Below are positions 15,682 through 23,303 of a stretch of 56,592 nt of DNA, piece after piece (positions within the stretch are counted from its first letter, which is position 1; each line of letters begins with the position of its first letter). A program made the position numbers and the translations under genes. Source of the stretch: Terriglobales bacterium. Its GTDB lineage: Bacteria; Acidobacteriota; Terriglobia; Terriglobales; Acidobacteriaceae. The notes under the pieces are model-generated. The model was not told the origin of the DNA, did no database searches, and saw only the letters and a list, made by a program, of their open reading frames with translations. The stretch spans positions 1 through 56,592 of the forward strand of contig DASRER010000030.1 in the NCBI GenBank assembly GCA_035651995.1. Direction: 5' to 3'.

Positions 15682-16050
15682 ATGAAGAGAATTCTTTCCG
15701 TCGGAAAAATCCGGTCGCTGCTGCGCGAACGCAGCCGGGTCCTGGAGAGCGCAGGATATCGGGTGAGTACGGCCACGAGCGCGGAGCAGGCGCTGCTCCT
15801 GCTTGCCGCCGAGCCTTATGAGGCCGTGGTCATTGGGCACGCGGTAAGAGCCGCTTCGCGCCACCGGATCGCCGCCGAAGCCAAGTCCAGGACTCCGGGG
15901 ATCCGCGTGGTGATGCTGCATGCCGGCAGCATTTCAGAAACGGAGCTGGCCGATGCCGTGATCGCCAGCGACAGCCACAGCCACCTCCTGGAAACCCTGC
16001 GAACGCTGGAGGACTTGCGCGCCGGCCGGGCCGCAAGAAAGAGCGGATAG
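15682..16050 (+). CDS. Degenerate response-regulator receiver domain protein
   Basis: 122 residues with the alternating beta/alpha layout of a CheY-like receiver: KRILSVGK, VLESAGYRVSTATSAEQALLLL, PYEAVVIGHA, RVVMLHAGS, HSHLLETLRTL. The phosphorylation machinery is missing. The paired acidic residues at the end of strand 1 are absent, the phosphoacceptor Asp after strand 3 is replaced in VVIGHA, and no conserved Lys follows strand 5. It has no output domain. A GGTGG ribosome site precedes the ATG. It is probably a phosphorylation-independent interaction module, a type frequent in Acidobacteriota. The stop is 2 bases from the convergent methyltransferase stop. Confidence 0.7.
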   Translation: MKRILSVGKIRSLLRERSRVLESAGYRVSTATSAEQALLLLAAEPYEAVVIGHAVRAASRHRIAAEAKSRTPGIRVVMLHAGSISETELADAVIASDSHSHLLETLRTLEDLRAGRAARKSG

Positions 16051-16051
16051 C

Positions 16052-16771
16052 TCAGCCGGTCGGAAGCATGGCGCGCTCGATGCCGATGTGCGTCAGGTGA
16101 TGGCGGAAGACGCGGCTGCGCCCGTCGTTGAGTCGCGACCGGCTCAGCATCCGTTGCAGCTCGGCCGCGGTGTATGCCGCGCGCACCGAGGCACGGTACA
16201 GCCGCAGCATCTCGCCGGAATACTTCCGCCCGAACCAGCGCACGTGCAGGCCGTGCGTCAGCGCCGATGGCCGCCGCAGGTCGCGCAACAGCACGGCGCC
16301 GCCGGGCTTGGCGATGCGGGCGGCCTCGTTCAACAGAGCCAGCGGATCGGCCAGGTGATGCAGCACCGAGTTGCAGGTGACTACGTCGAAGGCGCCGTCA
16401 TCGAACGGCAGGCGGCCTTCGGGCGCGACGCGCAGCACCTGGAACGAAATCGCCACCTGCGCCTTGGCCGCGTTCTCCCGCGCCTGCTGGACCATGGTCG
16501 CCGCGGCGTCAATGCCGGTGATGCGCAGGCCGGGCCAGCGCTGCGCCATCAAAATCGGAATCTGCCCGGGGCCGCAGCCGATGTCGAGGGCCAGCGCGCT
16601 TACTGGTCGCAAGCCGAAGCGCGGCGCCAGCAGGCGCGCAAGGTGGTCCACAAACGTGCGATCTATTTTTTCCAGATACGTTTGCGCCGCGGCCGATGCG
16701 TAGGCCTCGACTTCGGAGGAGTCGTCCATCACCTCCGGCTCGGGGACGCGTTGCATGGCGAAGATCGGCAT
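16052..16771 (-). CDS. Class I SAM-dependent methyltransferase
   Basis: About 239 residues (start at 16771 assumed; 16756 is an alternative and an upstream ATG at 16855 would overlap the metallopeptidase). Motif I LALDIGCGPGQIPIL binds SAM, followed by ITGIDAAATMVQQAREN and motif IV DVVTCNSVLHHLADP, then IAKPGGAVLLRDL. This is a small-molecule or lipid type methyltransferase; the substrate is not evident. It lies 13 bases downstream of a metallopeptidase gene in the same direction. Confidence 0.8.
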   Translation of the reverse strand: MPIFAMQRVPEPEVMDDSSEVEAYASAAAQTYLEKIDRTFVDHLARLLAPRFGLRPVSALALDIGCGPGQIPILMAQRWPGLRITGIDAAATMVQQARENAAKAQVAISFQVLRVAPEGRLPFDDGAFDVVTCNSVLHHLADPLALLNEAARIAKPGGAVLLRDLRRPSALTHGLHVRWFGRKYSGEMLRLYRASVRAAYTAAELQRMLSRSRLNDGRSRVFRHHLTHIGIERAMLPTG

Positions 16772-16784
16772 GGAGGGGAGAAGA

Positions 16785-18257
16785 CTACGGCGTTGGCGCT
16801 GGGGCGTCGAGCGCGAGCGCGCCATCCCGCAGGCGGTTGGTCGTTTCGGCGTCAAAGCTCTCGGCGACGATCACCACATCGCCTGCAACCTGGATCAGCA
16901 CCGGACCCTCGTCGGTGTTCCAGAGCGTGTTTTCCTTGCCGCTATGCGCCGGAGTAGCGCTGCGGTAGCGCTTGGCCAAACCGGCCGCGTAGTGGCCGGC
17001 GAATTGTTGCGCGGCCGCTGGAGACGACCACCGCGAAACGTAAAAGAGCGCCACCTCGGCGGTCGAGGCCGGCATCGCGTCCGCCTTCGAGCCGCCGCCC
17101 GGAGACGCGTTGCCGTTCCTCTTTTGCGCCGCGTAGTAGTAGCCGCCGCGCCATGAGGGTGAGAGGTCCCGCGGCACGGGATCCTTCGCGTACTGCTGCA
17201 AGAGCAGGAAGGTGTCGAACTGGCCCATGGTGCCCACGTCGAAGCGCACGTAGCCATCACCGGCGAGCGAGTCGAGCGCCGGAACCAGCAGCGGCGTGAT
17301 CGTCTCGTGGTCGAGGTACGTCTCCGGCTGCATGATGTGGCGCGACGTCGCCGGCGGATTGCGCAGCGCGCCGGCGTACGCCATGTCTTTCCCGCCGCGG
17401 GCCAGCAGCGCCGCCGTGAAGCCGAGGCCATAGTTGTAGGCGAAGGTGAGCACCTCGCGCAGGAAGCGCGGAGCGCTCTGGAAGACGGGTGAATCGCCGC
17501 CCAGTCCGATGCCGGCGCGCACCATGTTCACGAATTCGGGCAGATCGCGGACCGTCTTGCCCTGCGGGCGCAACTGAAAATCCAGCAGCACGGCCATGCC
17601 CTGTCCCTCGGCCACGGCCTGTCGCGCGGCGCCGGCCTCGTCGGAATCCACTAGCGCCTGCAGCTGACGGCGCTCCTCCTCGGGCTCGAGTTTTTTCTTC
17701 GACGGCTTGCGATCGGGCGGCTCGCCCGCCCGCTGCCACTTTTCCAGACCTACGCTTTGGTCCTGAAGCGCGTGCGTCAGCTCGTGGGCCAGCACGTCGC
17801 GCTGCTGCTGCGGCTCGATCCAGTTCAGCAGGTAAACGGTCTTCTTCTTCGGATCGTAAAAGCCGGCCACCTGCTCGCCCAGCAGTTCCACCAGGAACCT
17901 GCTCAGGTTGAAGTCCCGCGGCAGCAGCCCGAGTTTTTTCAGGACGAGTTCGGAGTTCTTCAGGCGCTGCGCGTCTTCGTCGTTCTTCAACCGGTCGCTG
18001 ACGAACTTCTCAACGTCCTTGCGGCTGGAGAGCTTGCGCTTCACCGAGTGCTTGATTGGCAGGTTCGTGTCGGCGCTCACCCACTTCAGGATCGAATCCA
18101 CCGAGCGGAACAGGTCTTTGGCTTCCTGTGGCGCGATCTGGTGCTCGGGCTTGGCGGGCGGCTGGGGCTGTGGCGGCGGCTGCGGGGGCCCCTGGGCGAC
18201 GGCAGCGGCCGCCAGCAGCAGGGCCACCAACAGGGCGAGGGCGCGACGGCCGATCAT
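16785..18257 (-). CDS. Secreted HExxH zinc metallopeptidase-like protein, family not recognised
   Basis: 490 residues. Start at 18257 is backed by GGAG six bases upstream and a clean signal peptide (LALLVALLLAAAAVAQ). A Pro/Gln-rich linker follows, then an alpha-helical part. The central motif is VLAHELTHALQDQ near residue 165, a zinc-binding HExxH with the Asp-Gln extension seen in several gluzincin families; an acidic residue in AVAEGQGMAVLLD could be the third ligand. A later region (YVRFDVGTMGQFDTFLLLQQ) continues the fold. The C-terminal 120 residues resemble a beta/alpha binding domain. Function unknown; probably a periplasmic or secreted protease of a type often seen in Acidobacteriota. 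Confidence 0.75.
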   Translation of the reverse strand: MIGRRALALLVALLLAAAAVAQGPPQPPPQPQPPAKPEHQIAPQEAKDLFRSVDSILKWVSADTNLPIKHSVKRKLSSRKDVEKFVSDRLKNDEDAQRLKNSELVLKKLGLLPRDFNLSRFLVELLGEQVAGFYDPKKKTVYLLNWIEPQQQRDVLAHELTHALQDQSVGLEKWQRAGEPPDRKPSKKKLEPEEERRQLQALVDSDEAGAARQAVAEGQGMAVLLDFQLRPQGKTVRDLPEFVNMVRAGIGLGGDSPVFQSAPRFLREVLTFAYNYGLGFTAALLARGGKDMAYAGALRNPPATSRHIMQPETYLDHETITPLLVPALDSLAGDGYVRFDVGTMGQFDTFLLLQQYAKDPVPRDLSPSWRGGYYYAAQKRNGNASPGGGSKADAMPASTAEVALFYVSRWSSPAAAQQFAGHYAAGLAKRYRSATPAHSGKENTLWNTDEGPVLIQVAGDVVIVAESFDAETTNRLRDGALALDAPAPTP

Positions 18258-18388
18258 TCGACTCCAGTGTAACGGGTACTGCGGCAACATTCTCATCCTC
18301 GATCAAGGCGGAGCAGTCGAGCTCGACTCGCAGGCTCTGTGTCCAACCGGCTGAACGGCGCGGGAGAGTAGAAAACAACACTGCTTAC

Positions 18389-18436
18389 CTGCGGATTTAC
18401 GCGGATGAACGCGGATTGTGTCCGTGGTCATCCGCT
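18389..18436. repeat. Ten-base-period repeat (ACGCGGATGA type), inverted
   Basis: CTGCGGATTT, ACGCGGATGA and ACGCGGATTG follow each other in 10-base register, then GTCCGTGGTCATCCGC acts as inverted arm. It lies between the leuB stop and the metallopeptidase start. Related palindromes are at 32186-32249 and 50751-50825. Confidence 0.65.
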
Positions 18437-18460
18437 TTTCTGTTTTCTCTGATCCAGGCA

Positions 18461-19534
18461 CTACAGGCGAGCCACCTGTCCGGCGATCCACTCGGCGACT
18501 TCCCGCGTTCCCATCGTCCCGCCAATGTCGCTCGTCGTTTTCTTCGAGCGGAGAGCCGCGGTGACGGCGGTGTTGATTCTGGTGGCGTGATCAGCAAGTC
18601 CGAGGTGCTCGAGCATCAGCGCCGCCGTGAGGATCGCGCCCATCGGGTTGGCGACGTTCTTCCCCGCCAGCGGCGGCGCGGAGCCGTGCACCGGCTCGAA
18701 CATCGACGTCCGTCCCGGATGTATGTTCCCGCTCGCCGCCATCCCGAGCCCGCCCTGGAGCGCCGCGGCGAGGTCGGTGATGATGTCGCCGAACATGTTG
18801 TTGGTCACGATCACGTCAAACGCCTTCGGCTCGCGGACCATTTGCAGGCAGAGCGCGTCAATGTACATGTGCGACGACTGCACGTCGCTGTACTCGCCTG
18901 CGACCAGCCTGAACACGCGCTGCCACAGGCCGCCGGCGTAGGTCATGACGTTGGATTTGTCGGCCATCAGCAGCCGCTTGCGCGGGCGCCGGCGCGCCAA
19001 TTCAAAAGCGTAGCGAATGATGCGCTCTACGCCCTTGCGCGTGTTCACGTCTTCCTGCGTGGCGATTTCGTCGGGAGTATCTTTCTTCAGCACGCCGCCG
19101 GCATCGAGATACGGGCCCTCGGTGTTCTCACGGACGACGACGAAGTCCACGTCCTCGGGCTTGCAGTTCTTCAGTGGACACAGCGATTCGTCGAGCAGCT
19201 TTACCGGGCGCAGGTTCACGTAGAGGTCCATCTGAAAACGCATGCCGAGCAGCGTTTCCTTGGCATGGATGTTCGAGGGCACGCGCGGATCGCCGAAAGC
19301 GCCGAGCAGGATGGCGTCGAAGTCGCGCCCCAGCATCGCGAAGCCGCCGGGCGGAACGGTTGTGCCGTCGCGCAGGTAGCGGTTGGCGCTCCAGTCGAGC
19401 TCGGTGAAGGTGAGCGGCGCGCCCGAGGCGCGCAGCACGCGGACCGCCTCGCCGATCACTTCCGGACCAATGCCGTCGCCGGGAATCACGGCAATGCGTT
19501 TGTTGGTGCTGGCGGCTGAAGCCACGAGCGACAC
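18461..19534 (-). CDS. leuB: 3-isopropylmalate dehydrogenase, LeuB type 2
   Basis: 357 residues, from a GTG start at 19534. It oxidises and decarboxylates 3-isopropylmalate with NAD in leucine synthesis. RIAVIPGDGIGPEVIGEAV is the family opening. VVRENTEGPYLDAGG replaces the RELTGGIYFG of classical LeuB and matches the subtype found in actinobacteria (NTEGPY, then TPDEIATQEDVNTRKGVERI). Metal-ligand Asp residues lie in SHMYIDALCLQM and NMFGDIITDLAA, and the NAD-binding part is FEPVHGSAPPLAGKNVANP, with the HGSAP of NAD-specific enzymes. No other leu genes are nearby. Related isocitrate or tartrate dehydrogenases are an alternative but the subtype motif favours LeuB. Confidence 0.85.
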   Translation of the reverse strand: MSLVASAASTNKRIAVIPGDGIGPEVIGEAVRVLRASGAPLTFTELDWSANRYLRDGTTVPPGGFAMLGRDFDAILLGAFGDPRVPSNIHAKETLLGMRFQMDLYVNLRPVKLLDESLCPLKNCKPEDVDFVVVRENTEGPYLDAGGVLKKDTPDEIATQEDVNTRKGVERIIRYAFELARRRPRKRLLMADKSNVMTYAGGLWQRVFRLVAGEYSDVQSSHMYIDALCLQMVREPKAFDVIVTNNMFGDIITDLAAALQGGLGMAASGNIHPGRTSMFEPVHGSAPPLAGKNVANPMGAILTAALMLEHLGLADHATRINTAVTAALRSKKTTSDIGGTMGTREVAEWIAGQVARL

Positions 19535-19580
19535 AATATCAGAAGCAGTTCACAGGACCGAATGCTTGCACGTTGTAGCG

Positions 19581-19660
19581 GCGGGCGCCCTCGCCCGCCG
19601 GCGCGCAACTGGCGAATATCGGGAGGGCCCATTGCATGTGGCGCGGGCGCCCTCGCCCGC
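19581..19660. repeat. Two copies of an 18-bp GCGGGCGCCCTCGCCCGC palindrome
   Basis: Identical 18-base copies lie at 19581-19598 and 19643-19660 between leuB and ygfZ. A third, diverged copy (GCGGGCGACCTCGCCCGTGC) is at 42534-42553. Each copy is self-complementary and forms a strong GC hairpin. Confidence 0.65.
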
Positions 19661-19728
19661 GCACTCACACCACAACAGCCCATGTTGGAGCTCTACAGCG
19701 GCTCCCGCGGCCCGAACCAGGAGCGATT

Positions 19729-19734
19729 TATAAT
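19729..19734 (+). promoter_or_regulatory. -10 box TATAAT for ygfZ
   Basis: Consensus TATAAT ends 12 bases before the ATG at 19747, so the expected transcript has a very short leader. No Shine-Dalgarno lies between it and the ATG. Confidence 0.5.
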
Positions 19735-19746
19735 CGATTGTTTGAT

Positions 19747-20805
19747 ATGAGTGATCGTGCGCTCCAGGAGCGGCTGGTTGCGAGCCCGACGCGCATGGGC
19801 GAATACCTTGGCGCGCCGGCGGTGGCCGGGTATGGCGACACGGCCGTCGAGTTCGCCGCGCTGCGCCGCGCCTGCGGCATCACCAGCCTGACCTGGCGCC
19901 AGCGCTTCCTGGTTCGCGGGCCCGACCGTGTCCGCTGGTTGAACGGCATGGTCACCAACAACATTCGCGGCCTGGACCCGAATCGGGGCGTGTACTCGTA
20001 TCTGCTGAACCCGCAGGGGCGGATCCTGGCCGACATGGTCTGCTTCAATTGCGGCGACCACCTGGTGATCGAAACCGACGCGGCCCAGGTCGCCGGCCTG
20101 CGCGAGGCGCTGGAGAAGTACATCATCATGGACGAGGTGGAACTCGCCGACGCCGAGCCGGACACGAAGTTTGCGGTGACTGGCCCGCGCGCCGCCGAAG
20201 TCCTTCGCAGCGCCCTGGCATGGAGCGAGGACCTGGCCACGCTGGCCCCGCTCCACATGCGCGACGTTTCGTGGCATGGCGCCACCCCGACCGTGATACG
20301 CACCGACTTCGCCGTCCTACCCAGCTTCGAGGTCTGGCTGCCGGCAACCGTTGCCGCCGAACTGTGGCAATCGCTGCACGATTCCGGAGCAACGCCGGTG
20401 GGCTACGAAGCGATGGAGCTGCTGCGCGTGTGGGCCGGGCGTCCGCAGTATGGGGCAGACATCAGCCAGCGCTACCTGCCGCAGGAAACCGCGCAGGACC
20501 GCGCCCTGCACTTCAACAAGGGATGCTACGTCGGCCAGGAGATTGTGGAGCGCATACACTCGCGTGGCCTGGTGCATCGCCTGTTGGCTGCGTTTGCGGT
20601 CAACGGACCGCCGCCCGCCGCCGGCGCCAGGATTCAAGTGGACGGCAAAGACGCGGGCGAGGTCACCAGCGCGGCGTCGCTGCCGCTGGAGTCGGGCGCG
20701 AAGACGGCGGCGCTCGGGTACATTCGGCGCGAAGCCGCCGCGCCGGGCACGGCGGTTCAAGTTGGAGGATCTTCGGCCACGGTCGTGAGGCCTCCGATTC
20801 AGTGA
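19747..20805 (+). CDS. ygfZ: YgfZ/GcvT-like folate-binding protein
   Basis: 352 residues of the GcvT fold. YgfZ proteins bind tetrahydrofolate and assist in the repair or maturation of Fe-S enzymes such as MiaB. The diagnostic motif KGCYVGQEIVERIHSRG (K-G-C-Y-x-G-Q-E) is near residue 258. WLNGMVTNNIRGLDPNRG and LLNPQGRILADM near residues 60-95 are typical of the N-terminal half. The start is set by the match to the family and the adjacent TATAAT; a longer frame from 19636 runs through repeats. It is 53 bases from the DUF1844 gene downstream. Confidence 0.88.
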   Translation: MSDRALQERLVASPTRMGEYLGAPAVAGYGDTAVEFAALRRACGITSLTWRQRFLVRGPDRVRWLNGMVTNNIRGLDPNRGVYSYLLNPQGRILADMVCFNCGDHLVIETDAAQVAGLREALEKYIIMDEVELADAEPDTKFAVTGPRAAEVLRSALAWSEDLATLAPLHMRDVSWHGATPTVIRTDFAVLPSFEVWLPATVAAELWQSLHDSGATPVGYEAMELLRVWAGRPQYGADISQRYLPQETAQDRALHFNKGCYVGQEIVERIHSRGLVHRLLAAFAVNGPPPAAGARIQVDGKDAGEVTSAASLPLESGAKTAALGYIRREAAAPGTAVQVGGSSATVVRPPIQ

Positions 20806-20858
20806 GTTATGGCGATTACTTGAGGTAATACATACATTCCTTTCCGAGTGAGATTGCG

Positions 20859-21434
20859 ATGTCGCCGAAGAACGAACCCGAACTGAAAGTCACCGATCGC
20901 CGGCTGTTCAACGCCGAAGGCGAGTTGCGCCCCGATGTGGTTGACGAAGAGCGCCGGCAGGAAACCGCTCCGTCGCCGCCTCTGCCTGCCGCTGAGACCA
21001 CGCCTGCCGCGAACGCCGCTCCGGCCGCTCCGCCGCCAATCTCAGCCGAGGAGCATCAAGCCAGCCACAGCGCCTTCCGCGACGCCGGCGCGAAGGTCGA
21101 CGACATTCTGCGCGAAGCGCTGGGGAACCAGCATCATCCGGAAAAGCTCCAGGTCAGCTTCGAGAGTCTGGTCGCGTCAATGTACATGACGGCGATGATG
21201 CAGCTCGGTATGCTGCACGAAAAAGGCGAGCAGCCCCAGGTGGACCTGGTGGGCGCGCGCCACACCATTGACACGCTCTCCATGCTCGAGGAGAAAACGC
21301 GCGGTAATCTGACCGAGGGCGAGCGCGCCGTCCTGCAGGACGCGCTCTTCCGCCTGCGCATGGCGTTCGTCGAGATCACCAACATGCTCACGCGCCAGCC
21401 CGCGCCGGGCGAGCCGACCGTCGGCCAGCGATGA
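20859..21434 (+). CDS. DUF1844 domain protein
   Basis: 191 residues. The N-terminal 75 residues are charged then Pro/Ala-rich (SPPLPAAETTPAANAAPAAP), probably disordered. The C-terminal half is DUF1844: VSFESLVASMYMTAMMQLGM, then DLVGARHTIDTLSMLEEKTRGNL and ALFRLRMAFVEIT. The function of DUF1844 is not known; it is common in Acidobacteriota and Deltaproteobacteria. Its TGA overlaps the ATG of the MBL hydrolase by 4 bases, so the pair is translationally coupled. Confidence 0.88.
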   Translation: MSPKNEPELKVTDRRLFNAEGELRPDVVDEERRQETAPSPPLPAAETTPAANAAPAAPPPISAEEHQASHSAFRDAGAKVDDILREALGNQHHPEKLQVSFESLVASMYMTAMMQLGMLHEKGEQPQVDLVGARHTIDTLSMLEEKTRGNLTEGERAVLQDALFRLRMAFVEITNMLTRQPAPGEPTVGQR

Positions 21435-22198
21435 AAGCAACCCTTACCGTGCTCGGTTCGGGGACGTCGATGGGCGTCCCCACCATCGGCTGCGGCTGCG
21501 CCGTGTGCACCTCCCGCGATCCGCGCGACCGGCGCACGCGTCCCTCGGTGCTGGTGGAGTTCGATGGCCACACCGTGCTCATCGACACCACGCCCGACTT
21601 CCGCGAGCAGGCCATCCGCGAAGGCATCCGCACGCTCGACGCCGTGCTCTACACCCACGGCCACGCCGATCACATCCTGGGCCTCGACGACCTGCGCCCG
21701 CTCAGCTTCCGCACCGGCAACATTCCGCTCTACGCCCATCCTGAAACGCTGGCTACGCTGCGCAGCATCTTCCGCTACATTTTTGACAACGATTACAAGT
21801 ACGGCGGGCTGGCCAAGGTCGAGCTCAAGGAGATGACCGGGCCGCTCGACCTGTTCGGCGTGTGTTTTGAGCCGGTGCCGGTCATGCACGGCGACGCCAC
21901 TATCCACGGCTATCGGGTGGGAAACATGGCGTACCTCACCGACCACAGCGAGATTCCTGACGCGTCGATGGCCCGCCTGCGCGAGCTCGACATTTTGTTT
22001 TTGGACGCTCTGCGCCGCAAGCCGCACCCCACGCACTCGACGCTGGAGAACTCGCTGCGCCTTGTGGAAGAGCTGAAGCCGCGCCGCGCTTTCTTTACGC
22101 ATATTTCGCACGACCTCGGCCACCAAGAAACCAACGGCGCGCTGCCCGAACACGTCCGCCTGGCGCACGACGGCCTGAAACTGGAGTTTGAATTGTGA
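21431..22198 (+). CDS. PhnP-like metallo-beta-lactamase-fold hydrolase
   Basis: 255 residues. It opens TVLGSGTSMGVPTIGCGCAVCTS, the signature of PhnP-like phosphodiesterases including the Cys-rich loop that binds an extra zinc. Metal-binding motifs follow: TPDFREQ, YTHGHADHILGLDDL (H-x-H-x-D-H), MHGDATIHG and LTDHSEIPD, and FFTHISHDLG. PhnP hydrolyses cyclic phosphate esters, but without phn genes nearby the substrate here is open. It is coupled to DUF1844 upstream and separated from ribF by a heptad repeat. A role shared with DUF1844 is possible because such gene pairs are common in this phylum. Confidence 0.85.
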   Translation: MKATLTVLGSGTSMGVPTIGCGCAVCTSRDPRDRRTRPSVLVEFDGHTVLIDTTPDFREQAIREGIRTLDAVLYTHGHADHILGLDDLRPLSFRTGNIPLYAHPETLATLRSIFRYIFDNDYKYGGLAKVELKEMTGPLDLFGVCFEPVPVMHGDATIHGYRVGNMAYLTDHSEIPDASMARLRELDILFLDALRRKPHPTHSTLENSLRLVEELKPRRAFFTHISHDLGHQETNGALPEHVRLAHDGLKLEFEL

Positions 22199-22202
22199 AA
22201 AC

Positions 22203-22307
22203 CAGCATTCAGCAGTCAGCATTCAGCCTCCGATGGGCCTCGGCGAAAGTGCGCATTCGCACCCCGGATGTGCAAGGGCCGAATGCTGAGTGCTAACTGC
22301 TGAGTGC
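22203..22307. repeat. Heptad repeat with inverted arm (CAGCATT family)
   Basis: Units CAGCATT and CAGCAGT alternate in 7-base register from 22203 to 22230. The arm GAATGCTGAGTGCTAACTGC and continuation at 22281-22307 is its inverse with the same period. It fills the gap between the MBL hydrolase and ribF and ends 9 bases before the ribF ATG. Confidence 0.75.
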
Positions 22308-22315
22308 TTTGCATC

Positions 22316-23275
22316 ATGCAGATCTTTCGCCAACTCGACCAAGTCCCCGCGAACTACGGGCCCAGTGTGCTCAGCGTGGGCAACTTCGACGGCGTGCACC
22401 TGGCGCACCGCAACGTGCTGCGTGAGGTGGTGGAGCGGGCGCGGGAGCTGGGCGCCCGCGCCCTGGCCGTCACCTTCGACCCACACCCGGTGCGCGTGCT
22501 GCGGCCCGGGTCGAAGACGCGCATGCTCACGCCAACCGAGGCGAAGCTCGAGCTGCTCAGGGCCGCCGGCCTCGACGCCGTGCTGGTGCTGCCCTTCACA
22601 CGCCAGCTTTCCGAAATGTCTCCCGCCGACTTTGCGCGGCGGATCCTGGCGGAGAAGCTGAACGCACGCGAGGTACACGAGGGTTTCAATTTTCGCTTCG
22701 GACACGACGCCGCCGGCGATGTTCGGCAGCTCGAGGCGCTGGGCCGCGAGCTTGGCTTTTCCCTGCGTGTGTATCCGGAAATGCGGGTGCGCGGCGACGT
22801 GGTGTCATCGAGCCGCATCCGGCAGCTCATTGCCGAAGGCCGTGTGACGCGCGTGCAGCGGTTGCTCGGCCGGCCGTTCAGCATCGCCGCTCCGCCCGCC
22901 AGCGGCCGCGGAGTCGGACACAGGTACACCGTCCCTACCATCAACCTCGCCCGCTACGACGAACTCCTTCCCGGCGACGGCGTGTACATAACCTGTACGG
23001 AAGTTGGCGGGGAGTGCTTCCAGTCGGTGAGCAACGTGGGCTCACGGCCCACGTTCGACGGCGCCGGCTTCGCGGTGGAGACGCACCTGCTGAACTTTCA
23101 TCCCATCGAGGTCGCGCCGGAGAGCGACGTGAAGCTTTCGTTCCTGTACCGGCTGCGTCCGGAGATCAGGTTTCCCGGCGTGGAGGCGCTGCGCGCCCAG
23201 ATCGCGCGCGACGTGAAGCGCGCACAGCGGTACTTCCGGGCGTGCGAGGCCCGCAACCTGGCGGCCAAACGCTAG
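22316..23275 (+). CDS. ribF: Bifunctional riboflavin kinase / FAD synthetase
   Basis: 319 residues, cytoplasmic, making FMN and then FAD from riboflavin with ATP. The N-terminal nucleotidyltransferase half shows LSVGNFDGVHLAHRNVLREV, VTFDPHPVRVL and VHEGFNFRFGHDAAG, ending VSSSRIRQLIAEG. The C-terminal kinase half (from about residue 183) has GRPFSIAAPPASGRGVGHRYTV and NLARYDELLPGDGVYIT, then VSNVGSRPTFDG. A usual kinase motif has GRxxGFPTAN; here the segment is GRGVGHRYTVPTIN, a mild variation. Start 22316 is chosen over 22304 for family fit. The upstream repeat leaves no clear ribosome site. Confidence 0.92.
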   Translation: MQIFRQLDQVPANYGPSVLSVGNFDGVHLAHRNVLREVVERARELGARALAVTFDPHPVRVLRPGSKTRMLTPTEAKLELLRAAGLDAVLVLPFTRQLSEMSPADFARRILAEKLNAREVHEGFNFRFGHDAAGDVRQLEALGRELGFSLRVYPEMRVRGDVVSSSRIRQLIAEGRVTRVQRLLGRPFSIAAPPASGRGVGHRYTVPTINLARYDELLPGDGVYITCTEVGGECFQSVSNVGSRPTFDGAGFAVETHLLNFHPIEVAPESDVKLSFLYRLRPEIRFPGVEALRAQIARDVKRAQRYFRACEARNLAAKR

Positions 23276-23288
23276 CCTCGCCCTCGCG

Positions 23289-23294
23289 TACAAT
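23289..23294 (+). promoter_or_regulatory. -10 candidate TACAAT close to a GTG start
   Basis: TACAAT ends 9 bases before the GTG at 23304, so transcription would start at about the first codon. It suggests a leaderless mRNA for the MFS gene. Confidence 0.35.
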
Positions 23295-23303
23295 CCCTCA
23301 CTC

